The translations under genes and the position numbers were made by a program. The notes below the pieces were generated by a model that saw only the letters and a program-made list of their open reading frames with translations, ran no database searches and was not told the origin of the DNA. Positions 8,593-17,223 of a DNA stretch of 64,000 nt are shown here, piece after piece. Positions within the stretch are counted from its first letter, which is position 1; each line of letters opens with the position of its first letter. The stretch covers positions 26,705-90,704 of the forward strand of contig ONDO01000014.1 in NCBI GenBank assembly GCA_900316625.1. The letters run 5' to 3'. The DNA is from an uncultured Lachnospiraceae bacterium. GTDB taxonomy: Bacteria > Bacillota > Clostridia > Lachnospirales > Lachnospiraceae.

Positions 8593-10833
8593 ATGGCTGA
8601 ACAATTTACGACGTCTCATATCGCAGAATTTCCAAGCAAGGATGATCTTGTTTTTGGTCTTGATATTGGTACCCGTAATGTCGTTGGTACCGTTGGCTTT
8701 CGTGATGAAGATGGTTTCCATGTTGTAGCAATGAGCATTCGGGAACATAAGACCCGTGCCATGCTGGATGGACAGATTCATAATATCGCTCATGTAGCAG
8801 AAGTTATCGCAGAGGTGAAGGAAGAACTCGAAGCTTCCCTCGGATTTCATCTGGAACAGGTTTGTATTGCAGCCGCTGGTCGTGTTCTTGTCACTGAGAC
8901 CACCAAGGTATCCTATGAATATCCGGAAGAATCAGTGGTTACGGAAGAGGACCTCCATACCTTGGATCTTCTTGGTATCGATCAGGCACAGCAGATCTTA
9001 AATCAGCGGGCGGATAACCAGTATCGTTTCTACTGTGTCGGTTATTCCGTGATGCATTATTACCTGAATGGCGAGCTTTTCGGGTCTCTGGAAGGACATA
9101 AGGCGGAAGAGATTGCAGAGGATATTATTGTTACCTTTCTGCCGGAAGATGTCGTTGACGGCCTCTATTCTGCAGTAGAGCGCGCAGGACTCGAAGTTGC
9201 GAACCTCACCCTCGAGCCTATTGCAGCCATCAATGTTGCAATTCCTGAGAACTTCCGTATGCTGAACATCGCTCTGGTCGATGTCGGCGCGGGTACCTCT
9301 GACTTATGTGTTACCAAGGATGGAAGTATTGTGGCCTATGGCATGATTCCTTATGCCGGTGATGAACTGACAGAAGTTCTGGTTCAGGCCTTCCTGGTTG
9401 ACTTTGCTACGGCAGAGAAGATTAAGAAGGAATCGACAGAACTTGCAGAGATTACTTATAACGACATCATGGGTATCGCACATACGATTCCTGCAGAGGA
9501 AGTATGGAAGCTTACGGACCCTGTTGTCGAGAAGATTACAGATGCGGTTGCCAAGCGCATCATCGAACTGAATGGAGATCATTCCGTTGCTGCCTGCTTC
9601 GTTGTCGGTGGTGGCGGTAAGATTCATGGTTTCTGCGAGAGACTTGCAGAAAAACTTGAGATCTTAAAGGAGCGTGTAGCGCTTCGAGGCGAAGAAGTTA
9701 TGGGGAATATCATCTTCGAGAATCAGAGCATTGCAAAGGATCCTCTGCTTGTTACCCCGATTGGTATCTGCCTCAACTTCTATGATCAGAAGAATAACTT
9801 CATCATGATCCACTTCAATGGAGAGATGATGAAACTCTACGATAACGGAAGACTTACCGTAGTCGATGCTGCACTTCAGGCGGGTTATCAGACGGAGGAT
9901 CTCTTCCCTAGAAGAGGAGCTGAGATTCACTTCACCGTGAATGGTGTCTCCCGTATGATTCGTGGCCAGGAAGGTGAATCTTCCTATGTGGTTATGAATG
10001 GCGTACAGGTTGGTCTGCAGGCTCCCCTGGAGCGTAATGCTGAGATTACGATCACTCCTTCCACAGCTGGCGATATTGCACGCAGCACCCTGGAGGAACT
10101 GGATGAATTCCAGTCGGATCGTGTCTCTTTCGTGGTGAACGGTAAGGTTGTTGTCTGCCCTAAGTTCGTCGAAGTCAATGGCAGCTTAGAGCCTGGATAC
10201 TACGAGATTCAGGAAGGCGATGCCATCGAAACCAGGAATTATTACACTGTTGGCCAGCTGGCCCGTTTCATGGATGTGGAACTGGATCCGGATGGCGAGA
10301 TCATGGTAAACAATCGAATCGCATCCCTGGATACCCTGATCTATGAGAATTTCTCCATCGATTGGGTAACTCTGGATTATGCAAGTACGGATGCATCTTA
10401 TACAGATGGCAATCCGGAAGAGACCTTTGCGGGTCCCGCTTCTGATGACAGCAGTGCAGATGAGGACAATACTTCCCATCTTGAAGGAGAAGAAGATTTT
10501 CTTTATGAGAAAGAAGATTCTCTTAGCGCTGATTGGAGCCTTGAAGAGGAAGCTGAAGGTGAGAACCGGGGCGCAGAGAACGGCGATGATGGGAACCATG
10601 ATTCAGTAAGCGGTGATACTCCCATTGCAATTAATGTCACCATTAACCACGATCCTCATGTTCTTCGTGGTAAGGCAAGTTATATGTTTATCGATATCTT
10701 CAATGTAATTGACTTCGATACCAATCAGAGTCATGGCAGAGGAGTATATACAACGATTAATGGAAATCCCTGCGGATACATGGATGCCATCAAGGATGGC
10801 GATGTCATTGAGATCGGTTGGGTAGAAAAGTAA
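8593..10833 (+). CDS. Large FtsA-like actin-fold protein with acidic linker
   Basis: 746 residues. The first half is an actin/FtsA/PilM-type ATPase: phosphate-1 motif GLDIGTRN (about 23), phosphate-2 motif VDVGAGTSD (about 230) and the adenosine motif VVGGGGK (about 338). Ordinary FtsA is about 420 residues. Here about 200 residues of beta-rich, weakly conserved sequence follow, then a strongly acidic Ser/Asp/Glu-rich stretch (about 600-670) and a final folded 70 residues. Long FtsA-domain proteins like this occur in Lachnospiraceae outside the ftsQAZ cluster. A role in cell shape or division is inferred from the fold only. No membrane segment or FtsA-type amphipathic C-terminal helix is obvious. 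A WalJ-like gene follows 9 bases later. Confidence 0.8.
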   Translation: MAEQFTTSHIAEFPSKDDLVFGLDIGTRNVVGTVGFRDEDGFHVVAMSIREHKTRAMLDGQIHNIAHVAEVIAEVKEELEASLGFHLEQVCIAAAGRVLVTETTKVSYEYPEESVVTEEDLHTLDLLGIDQAQQILNQRADNQYRFYCVGYSVMHYYLNGELFGSLEGHKAEEIAEDIIVTFLPEDVVDGLYSAVERAGLEVANLTLEPIAAINVAIPENFRMLNIALVDVGAGTSDLCVTKDGSIVAYGMIPYAGDELTEVLVQAFLVDFATAEKIKKESTELAEITYNDIMGIAHTIPAEEVWKLTDPVVEKITDAVAKRIIELNGDHSVAACFVVGGGGKIHGFCERLAEKLEILKERVALRGEEVMGNIIFENQSIAKDPLLVTPIGICLNFYDQKNNFIMIHFNGEMMKLYDNGRLTVVDAALQAGYQTEDLFPRRGAEIHFTVNGVSRMIRGQEGESSYVVMNGVQVGLQAPLERNAEITITPSTAGDIARSTLEELDEFQSDRVSFVVNGKVVVCPKFVEVNGSLEPGYYEIQEGDAIETRNYYTVGQLARFMDVELDPDGEIMVNNRIASLDTLIYENFSIDWVTLDYASTDASYTDGNPEETFAGPASDDSSADEDNTSHLEGEEDFLYEKEDSLSADWSLEEEAEGENRGAENGDDGNHDSVSGDTPIAINVTINHDPHVLRGKASYMFIDIFNVIDFDTNQSHGRGVYTTINGNPCGYMDAIKDGDVIEIGWVEK

Positions 10834-10842
10834 GTTTTTGAT

Positions 10843-11640
10843 ATGGATTTTTTTAGTATTACAAGTGGCTCCAGTGGAAACTGCATCTGTGTCGGAGACA
10901 GTGATTATCATGTCATGATCGATGCGGGAATCAGTGGCAAGCGTATAGAAGATGGCATGAACCGCAATGGTTTCAAGACCTCCGATATGAACGGCATCCT
11001 GATTACCCACGAGCACATAGATCACATCAGCGGACTGGGTGTTCTTGCCAGAAGATATGGAATTCCTATCTATGCAACCCTGAAGACCATTGATGCGATC
11101 GCTGGTGTGAAATCCCTTGGCAGTATTGATCCGGGGCTCTTCCATCCGATTACGGCAGGCCAGAAGTTCCAGATCGGAAGCCTTGATATCGATCCGATCC
11201 ACATTTCTCATGATGCAGCTGATCCTGTGGCATATGTCATCTCGAGCGGAGAGAAGAGAGTGGGTGTGCTGACGGACCTTGGAACCTATGATGACAATAT
11301 CTTAGAACATACCAGGGATCTGGATGCGCTGCTTCTCGAGGCGAACCACGATAAGCGGATGTTAGAGGTGGGACCCTACCCCTATCAGCTGAAGATGAGA
11401 ATTCTCTCAGATCATGGACATCTGTCCAATGAAAAGAGTGGAGAATTGCTTTCTATATTATTGAATGACGGCATGAAGCAGGTGCTTCTCGGACATCTGT
11501 CCCAGGAGAACAATCTGCCGGAACTTGCGGCAAAGACGGTAGAACAGGAGGTCACGCTCTCGGATACCAAGTATAAGGGATCGGACTTCCCGATTCATGT
11601 AGCAAGCCGTTTCGAACCGTCCATCTGTTATGAGATCTGA
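10843..11640 (+). CDS. walJ: WalJ/YycJ-like metallo-beta-lactamase fold hydrolase
   Basis: 265-residue single-domain metallo-beta-lactamase protein with the YycJ-type opening (FFSITSGSSGNCICVG), the metal motif THEHIDHISG (about 56-61), ISHDAADPVAY and LTDLG, then LLLEANHD and SDHGHLSN. In Bacillus and Streptococcus this family lies with the walRK regulators and acts in cell-wall or DNA-repair physiology. Here it sits with the FtsA-like gene instead. The spacing of nine bases implies one transcript. I am confident in the family and less so in the role. Confidence 0.88.
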   Translation: MDFFSITSGSSGNCICVGDSDYHVMIDAGISGKRIEDGMNRNGFKTSDMNGILITHEHIDHISGLGVLARRYGIPIYATLKTIDAIAGVKSLGSIDPGLFHPITAGQKFQIGSLDIDPIHISHDAADPVAYVISSGEKRVGVLTDLGTYDDNILEHTRDLDALLLEANHDKRMLEVGPYPYQLKMRILSDHGHLSNEKSGELLSILLNDGMKQVLLGHLSQENNLPELAAKTVEQEVTLSDTKYKGSDFPIHVASRFEPSICYEI

Positions 11641-11816
11641 TTCCATTATCTATTCGTTTGATGAAGGAATCAGGATAACTGATAAGTAGTATTTATAATT
11701 AATATTGATAAGCTTCATTAGAAATAGTAAACCCTATTCGGTGGATGGACTTAGATACATAGGATATAATCATTGAAACCATAGCATAGTCTCTGGAAGG
11801 AAAAGGAAGAAAAGAA

Positions 11817-12104
11817 ATGGAAAATCAGAAATCCAACAGAACAATCATCACTGTCGTAGGTAAGGACACCGTTGGTATCATTGCTAAGATCTGTACCTAT
11901 CTGTCCGATAATGGAATTAATGTAAATGATATCTCTCAGACCATCGTTCAGGGTTATTTCAACATGATGATGATCGTTGATTTTGCTGCATCCAAGAAGC
12001 CTTTTGACCAGGTTCAGAAGGAACTTGAGGAACTCGGCAAGGAGATCGGTGTTAACGTGAAGTGCCAGAAGGCTGAGATCTTCGACATGATGCATCGTAT
12101 CTGA
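11817..12104 (+). CDS. ACT-domain protein (UPF0237 type)
   Basis: A 95-residue protein that is essentially one ACT domain with an N-terminal tail: TIITVVGKDTVGIIAKICTY then ININDI-like strand VNVNDI and a GYFNMMMIVDF strand. Stand-alone ACT proteins bind small ligands such as amino acids. This one precedes the PFL/UPF0210 gene by 83 bases, a pairing conserved across many Firmicutes. Strong ribosome site AAGGAAAAGGAAG. A TATAAT hexamer lies at 11765-11770, but I see no good -35 element. A small CTGCG-CGAGA-CGCAG hairpin lies in the gap to the next gene. Confidence 0.9.
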   Translation: MENQKSNRTIITVVGKDTVGIIAKICTYLSDNGINVNDISQTIVQGYFNMMMIVDFAASKKPFDQVQKELEELGKEIGVNVKCQKAEIFDMMHRI

Positions 12105-12187
12105 TGAAGTTGATCTAATGACTCGACAGGACTGTCTGCGCGAGACGCAGTAGGACTGCCTGCCGGATTCGAAATGGAGAGAAGATA

Positions 12188-13552
12188 ATGCCTAGCATTT
12201 ACGAAGTTGAAGAAACCAATAAGATGGTCGAACAGGAGAACTTAGACATTCGTACCATCACCATCGGTATCAGCCTGTTTGACTGCATGGACGCAGACTT
12301 AGACAAGTGCAACGAGAAAATCTATAAGAAGATCACTGGTGTTGCAAGAGATCTTGTTAAGGTCGGTACCGAGATCGAGAAGGAATATTGCATTCCGATC
12401 GTGAATAAGAGAATCTCTGTCACCCCCATTGCAACCGTAGGCTCTGCCTGCTGTAAGAGCCCTGAGGATTATGTGACGATTGCACATACCCTGGATCGTT
12501 GCGCTAAGGAACTCGGCGTGAACTTTATCGGTGGATATTCCGCCATCGTATCCAAGGGCATGACCACTTATGACGAATATCTGATTCGTTCCATTCCCAT
12601 GGCAATGAGAGATACCCAGTTCATCTGTTCCAGCGTTAACGTCGGATCTACCAAGACCGGTATCAATATGGATGCTATCCGCCTTATGGGTGAGATCGTG
12701 AAGGAGACCGCTGAACTTACCAAGGACAATGATTCCCTCGGTTGTGCAAAGCTTGTAGTCCTCTGCAATGCTCCCGATGATAATCCCTTCATGGCAGGTG
12801 CCTTCCATGGTATCACCGAAGCAGATCAGATCATTAATGTCGGAATCTCTGGCCCCGGAGTTGTGAAGACTGCGCTCGAATCTGTTCGTGGTGAGTCTTT
12901 CGAAGTACTCTGTGAGACCATTAAGAAGACTGCATTCAAGATTACCCGTGTCGGTCAGCTGGTTGCCAAGGAAGCATCCGAGAAGCTTGGAATTCCCTTC
13001 GGAATTATCGACCTCAGCCTGGCTCCGACACCTGCAATCGGCGACTCGGTTGCTGATATTCTTCATGAGATCGGTCTGGAATATGCAGGCGCGCCTGGTA
13101 CTACCGCAGCTCTTGCGATGCTGAACGATCAGGTGAAGAAGGGTGGCGTAATGGCATCCTCCTATGTCGGTGGACTCTCCGGTGCTTTCATTCCCGTCTC
13201 TGAGGATCAGGGTATGATCGATGCTGTTGAAGCCGGCGCACTGACCATTGAGAAGCTCGAAGCGATGACCTGCGTCTGCTCTGTAGGTCTTGATATGATC
13301 GCGATTCCTGGCGATACTCCCGCAACCACCATTGCTGGTATGATTGCAGATGAAGCAGCACTTGGTATGATCAACCAGAAGACGACCGCAGCCCGCCTTA
13401 TTCCTGTAATCGGTAAGACGGTAGGAGACAATGTGGAATTCGGTGGCCTTCTCGGACATGCACCTGTAATGCCTGTAAATTCGTATTCCTGTGCAGAGTT
13501 CGTGAACCGTAAGGGCAGAATCCCTGCACCGATTCACAGCTTCAAGAACTAA
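12188..13552 (+). CDS. PFL family protein (UPF0210/DUF711)
   Basis: 454 residues, the usual length of the UPF0210 family, which is structurally related to pyruvate formate-lyase/glycyl radical enzymes but has no established reaction. It begins with the family pattern of [14 protein letters not shown] and continues with [40 protein letters not shown] and near the end [12 protein letters not shown]. Ribosome site GGAGAGAAG. It is paired with the ACT gene upstream and ends at a strong terminator, so the two likely form a two-gene operon. The catalytic role is unknown. Confidence 0.92.
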   Translation: MPSIYEVEETNKMVEQENLDIRTITIGISLFDCMDADLDKCNEKIYKKITGVARDLVKVGTEIEKEYCIPIVNKRISVTPIATVGSACCKSPEDYVTIAHTLDRCAKELGVNFIGGYSAIVSKGMTTYDEYLIRSIPMAMRDTQFICSSVNVGSTKTGINMDAIRLMGEIVKETAELTKDNDSLGCAKLVVLCNAPDDNPFMAGAFHGITEADQIINVGISGPGVVKTALESVRGESFEVLCETIKKTAFKITRVGQLVAKEASEKLGIPFGIIDLSLAPTPAIGDSVADILHEIGLEYAGAPGTTAALAMLNDQVKKGGVMASSYVGGLSGAFIPVSEDQGMIDAVEAGALTIEKLEAMTCVCSVGLDMIAIPGDTPATTIAGMIADEAALGMINQKTTAARLIPVIGKTVGDNVEFGGLLGHAPVMPVNSYSCAEFVNRKGRIPAPIHSFKN

Positions 13553-13594
13553 GCATTCCTTCGGAAAAGAAGAGCCTGGCCATAAGAAAAAGAT

Positions 13595-13622
13595 AACCCA
13601 GCACCTCGGTGCTGGGTTTTAT
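13595..13622 (+). terminator. Rho-independent terminator after PFL gene
   Basis: AACCCAGCAC (13595-13604) pairs with GTGCTGGGTT (13609-13618) around a CTCG tetraloop and runs into TTTTA. The A-rich left flank means it could also work for the small gene on the opposite strand. Confidence 0.9.
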
Positions 13623-13646
13623 ACTAATGAAGTGTTATGCATTCAA

Positions 13647-13844
13647 TTAGGATGGGTCTTCGTCGATGGGATTGGAGATGTCGGTTTCAAGGATATACTT
13701 GTCATCGAACCTCCAATGATTTTTATTACCATAGGTGTCAAGACGGATTGCATTGCCGTGAATCGGTATCATGCTGGTAACTTGGTGTTTGTTTGCTTTT
13801 AATTCGCGGATGACCCGGTCGGCGTCTTTTTGAATATTGCTCAT
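13647..13844 (-). CDS. 65-residue hypothetical protein divergent from dinB
   Basis: On the minus strand a GGAGG sits seven bases before an ATG at 13844, giving a protein that begins MSNIQKDADRVIREL and ends with an acidic tail (NPIDEDPS). A longer frame extends upstream, but that part has no ribosome site and is low-complexity. The C-terminal half has paired strands (IRLDTYGNKNHWRFDDKY). I do not recognise the family. It is bracketed by the terminator of the PFL gene and the dinB promoter region, so it is probably monocistronic. Confidence 0.6.
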   Translation of the reverse strand: MSNIQKDADRVIRELKANKHQVTSMIPIHGNAIRLDTYGNKNHWRFDDKYILETDISNPIDEDPS

Positions 13845-14021
13845 AAGAACCTCCGTAGAACACGCATGTAATTGCATGAGGATAGATTTATTTACGCAAT
13901 CAGACAAAGTATTAAAATGAAATGAAAAAGAACAGGATTCTTTGTCGTTATTTACAATTATACACGAATATATAATCTTTGAATAGGTGGAAGATATTTT
14001 CATGAAGGGAGAGGAGAGAGA

Positions 14022-15272
14022 ATGGCTGAACGAATCATATATCATGTGGATGTAAATTCTGCCTTCCTGTCCTGGAGCGCAGTAGAACGCCTGAGAGAGG
14101 ATCCGACGTCAGTCGATCTTCGTACTATTCCAAGTGCTGTTTGTGGAGATAAGGAGAGCCGGCACGGAATCATTACCGCCAAATCCATTCCCAGCAAGAA
14201 GTACCATATAGAGACCGGAGAACCTGTGGTGAAGGCTCTGGAGAAGTGCCCTGACCTGGTCCTGGTAGAAGGACATTACCATGTCTATTCAGAATATTCG
14301 CGAGCTCTCATGGATCTGCTTAGGAAGTATGCACCTGTGGTGGATCAGTATTCCATCGATGAAGCTTTCTGCGACATGACAGGCACACGGTCCCTCTATG
14401 GCGACCCTATCGAGTTCGCCTATAAGCTTAAGGATGAGATCTATGAGACACTGGGATTCAGCGTGAATGTCGGCATCTCCTCGAATAAGCTACTCGCCAA
14501 GATGGCGTCAGATTTCGAGAAACCCAACAAGGTCCATACCCTTTTCCCGGAAGAGGTGCCGGAGAAGATGTGGCCACTTCCGGTGGGGGACCTCTTTCTG
14601 GTCGGCAAGTCCACGGGGGAGAGCCTGCGGCAGATCGGAATCAAGACCATCTTCGAACTTGCTCATACGGACGAAGATCTTCTGGTGAGTCGCTTCAAGT
14701 CCTTTGGCCATACTCTCTATGAATACGCTAATGGCCGAGATGGATCTGAGAAGGGAAAGGACAGTATGGGGCATTCCCACGATGTCGCCAATAAGTCCTT
14801 CTCGAACGAGATCACGATCAGCCATGACATCACCGACAGGGAAGAAGCCAGACTGGTAATACTCTCCCTGGCAGAGACCCTCGGATCCCGTCTTCGAAAT
14901 AGCCACTTCAGAGTCAGCGTGATCGCAGCCTACTTCAAGGACTCTGATTTCAAGACGCATTCCAAACAGCTGACCATCGACCATAACACAGATTCGACAG
15001 ACGAACTCTACGAGAACGGCATGAAACTCTTCGATATGCTCTGGCATGGAGAACCAATCCGATTGATCGGTCTCTCCGGCGCCAAGGCCGAGGAAGAGGG
15101 AACGCCGGAGCAGATGTCCCTCTTCGGAAACGAAGAACGGGAGCGTAGGGAGAAGCTTGACCGGGCAATTGACACCGTGCGAGGGAAGTATGGTAGTTCT
15201 GCCATTAAACGCGCAAGCCTCATGGCGGATAAGGATCGAAAACGGGTCCCTAGGCCAGGAGACAAGCATTAA
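14022..15272 (+). CDS. dinB: Y-family DNA polymerase (DinB/UmuC type)
   Basis: Error-prone translesion polymerase, 416 residues. The catalytic acidic residues are in YHVDVNSAFLSW near the N-terminus and YSIDEAFCDMTG (about 110-120). The palm/thumb motif GISSNKLLAKMASDFEKP follows. Near the C-terminus EQMSLFG gives a sliding-clamp binding motif (about 363-369), followed by a UmuC-like tail ending RASLM. Start ATG 14022 has GGGAGAGGAGAG before it. A TATAAT lies at about 13969-13974. I saw no Gram-positive LexA box in the 177-base upstream gap, so SOS control is not supported by this sequence. It converges on the ABC-F gene with only 32 bases between. Confidence 0.93.
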   Translation: MAERIIYHVDVNSAFLSWSAVERLREDPTSVDLRTIPSAVCGDKESRHGIITAKSIPSKKYHIETGEPVVKALEKCPDLVLVEGHYHVYSEYSRALMDLLRKYAPVVDQYSIDEAFCDMTGTRSLYGDPIEFAYKLKDEIYETLGFSVNVGISSNKLLAKMASDFEKPNKVHTLFPEEVPEKMWPLPVGDLFLVGKSTGESLRQIGIKTIFELAHTDEDLLVSRFKSFGHTLYEYANGRDGSEKGKDSMGHSHDVANKSFSNEITISHDITDREEARLVILSLAETLGSRLRNSHFRVSVIAAYFKDSDFKTHSKQLTIDHNTDSTDELYENGMKLFDMLWHGEPIRLIGLSGAKAEEEGTPEQMSLFGNEERERREKLDRAIDTVRGKYGSSAIKRASLMADKDRKRVPRPGDKH

Positions 15273-15304
15273 CATGAAGGATTCGCTCTATATTTCCGAA
15301 GGAG

Positions 15305-16945
15305 TCAGTCGTCGTTCTCTTCGTCTTCAGCAGTGTTGTAGACGGTTCTCTTACGAGCGTTGATATCGGAATCGAGGTATTCGTCGTAGGTTCCAACCTT
15401 ATCAACGATAGTGCCGTCCGGCATGATCTCGATGATGCGGTTTGCAGTGGTCTCGACGATCTGATGGTCACGAGAGGAGAAGAGCAGTACGCCGGGGAAC
15501 TTCTGGAGACCGGTGTTCAGTGCGGCGATACTCTCCATGTCGAGGTGATCGGTAGGTTCGTCGAGGACGAGTACGTTAGAAGCTTCGATCATCATACGGG
15601 AGAGAAGGACACGAACCTTCTCACCACCGGAGAGAACGCGCATCTTCTTAACGCCTTCTTCACCGGCGAAGAGCATACGGCCGAGGAAGCCGCGGACATA
15701 GGAAGCATCCTTGATCTCGGAGAACTGGGTCAGCCACTCAGCGATGGTAAGATCGTTATCGAAGATCTTGGTGTTGTCCTTAGGGAAGTAAGACTGGGAA
15801 GTGGTGACACCCCACTTGATGTCGCCTTCGTCCGGCTCCATCTCGCCCATGAGGATCTGGAAGAGAAGGGTCTTCGCAGCTTCGTTACCACCGACAAATG
15901 CAATCTTGTCGTCGTGGTTAACATTGAAGGATATGTTATCGAGAATCTTCTTACCATTGATGGTCTTAGATACGTTGGAGACGAAGAGTACGTCGTTACC
16001 GATCTCACGCTGAGGACGGAAGTCGATGTAAGGGTACTTACGGCTGGAAGGACGGATGTCTTCGAGTTCGATCTTCTCGAGGGCCTTCTTACGGGAAGTA
16101 GCCTGCTTGGACTTAGAAGCGTTAGCAGAGAAGCGGGCGATGAATTCCTTCAGCTCCTTGATCTGCTCTTCCTTCTTCTTATTCGCTTCCTTACGCTGCT
16201 TTTGCATCAGAGTAGAAGACTCGTACCAGAAGTCGTAGTTACCGGCATAGAGCTGGATCTTGCCATAGTCGATGTCTGCGATGTTGGTGCAGACCTTATT
16301 TAAGAAGTAACGGTCATGGGATACAACGATGACAGTGTTCTCGAAGTTGATTAAGAACTCCTCGAGCCATGCGATTGCATCGAGATCCAGATGGTTGGTA
16401 GGCTCGTCTAAGAGAAGGATATCAGGGTTGCCGAAGAGGGCCTTTGCGAGGAGGACCTTGACCTTGATGGCAGCGGGGATCTCACTCATCATCTGGTAAT
16501 GATACTGATTATCAACACCGAGACCATTTAAGAGGTTCTCAGCATCTGATTCCGCATTCCAGCCGTCCATTTCTGCGAACTCTGCTTCGAGTTCGGAAGC
16601 ACGGATACCGTCTTCGTCAGAGAAGTCTTCCTTGGCATAGAGAGCGTCCTTCTCGTTACGGATCTCGTAGAGTCTCTGGTTACCCATGATTACGGTATCG
16701 AGAACCGTGTAAGCATCATATTTGAAATGGTCCTGCTCAAGGACGCTGAGTCTCTGGCCGGGAGTGATGATGATGTCACCACTGGTGGGTTCGATTACAC
16801 CAGAGAGAATCTTAAGGAAGGTAGACTTGCCGGCACCATTTGCACCGATGAGTCCGTAGCAGTTGCCCTCTGTGAACTTGATGTTAACGTCCTCGAAGAG
16901 GGCTCTTTTACCAAGTCGAAGAGAGATGTTAGCAGCCTGAATCAT
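15305..16945 (-). CDS. ABC-F family ATPase (YkpA/YbiT-like)
   Basis: Soluble protein with two ATPase domains and no membrane segment, of the class that acts on the ribosome (translation factor or antibiotic protection). Domain 1: Walker A GANGAGKS (34-41), Walker B LLLLDEPTNHLD (177-187), H-loop VVSHDRYFL. Its ABC signature is degenerate (MSEIPAAIKVK at 152-162 instead of LSGGQ). A charged linker (about 235-300) is the ABC-F interdomain helix region. Domain 2: altered Walker A GGNEAAKT (about 347), intact LSGGEK (about 437), LVLDEPTDHLD, and SSRDHQIV at the H-loop, so the usual His position is Arg. An acidic C-terminal tail follows. Such degeneracy fits the YkpA branch as I remember it. Resistance function is not implied. 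Confidence 0.88.
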   Translation of the reverse strand: MIQAANISLRLGKRALFEDVNIKFTEGNCYGLIGANGAGKSTFLKILSGVIEPTSGDIIITPGQRLSVLEQDHFKYDAYTVLDTVIMGNQRLYEIRNEKDALYAKEDFSDEDGIRASELEAEFAEMDGWNAESDAENLLNGLGVDNQYHYQMMSEIPAAIKVKVLLAKALFGNPDILLLDEPTNHLDLDAIAWLEEFLINFENTVIVVSHDRYFLNKVCTNIADIDYGKIQLYAGNYDFWYESSTLMQKQRKEANKKKEEQIKELKEFIARFSANASKSKQATSRKKALEKIELEDIRPSSRKYPYIDFRPQREIGNDVLFVSNVSKTINGKKILDNISFNVNHDDKIAFVGGNEAAKTLLFQILMGEMEPDEGDIKWGVTTSQSYFPKDNTKIFDNDLTIAEWLTQFSEIKDASYVRGFLGRMLFAGEEGVKKMRVLSGGEKVRVLLSRMMIEASNVLVLDEPTDHLDMESIAALNTGLQKFPGVLLFSSRDHQIVETTANRIIEIMPDGTIVDKVGTYDEYLDSDINARKRTVYNTAEDEENDD

Positions 16946-17094
16946 GTAATAATATCCTTTCGTTACGCTTCATAAAATGAAATGTAGTAGTTCTTTCCAT
17001 ATAAATGCAATTTATCGCACCTTCTCTATTTTATAGAAGAAATCTAATATTTCAAGTTGTATCTGAAAAGGAACACCTGTGTAGAAGAGCGCTA

Positions 17095-17123
17095 TTGATT
17101 TCGTATAGGCGGACGGATAAAAT
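17095..17123 (+). promoter_or_regulatory. Candidate sigma-A promoter of PFOR gene
   Basis: TTGATT (17095-17100), 17 bases, TAAAAT (17118-17123), about 100 bases before the PFOR start. The long leader that follows contains no obvious terminator. This 278-base divergent region otherwise holds only the ABC-F ribosome site (AAAGGAT on the minus strand) and AT-rich sequence. Confidence 0.45.
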
Positions 17124-17223
17124 ATTACATAGACTTTGTGCAGATTTGCCTATAAACCAATGGCATACTGGTATTGCGAATCTGTATTAATAAGTACGAT
17201 CAATTTTTTAGGAGGGAAATTTC

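Noticed and set aside
12299..13537. 412-aa antisense frame in the PFL gene
   Set aside because: Shadow of a conserved sense gene; no ribosome site.
13845..14021. LexA (SOS) box upstream of dinB
   Set aside because: No GAAC-N4-GTTC-type site or close variant was seen; only an AT-rich promoter-like region.
15464..16303. 279-aa plus-strand frame opposite the ABC-F gene
   Set aside because: The minus-strand ABC-F motifs are decisive; the plus frame shows only codon-shadow repeats of Leu, Val and Gly.
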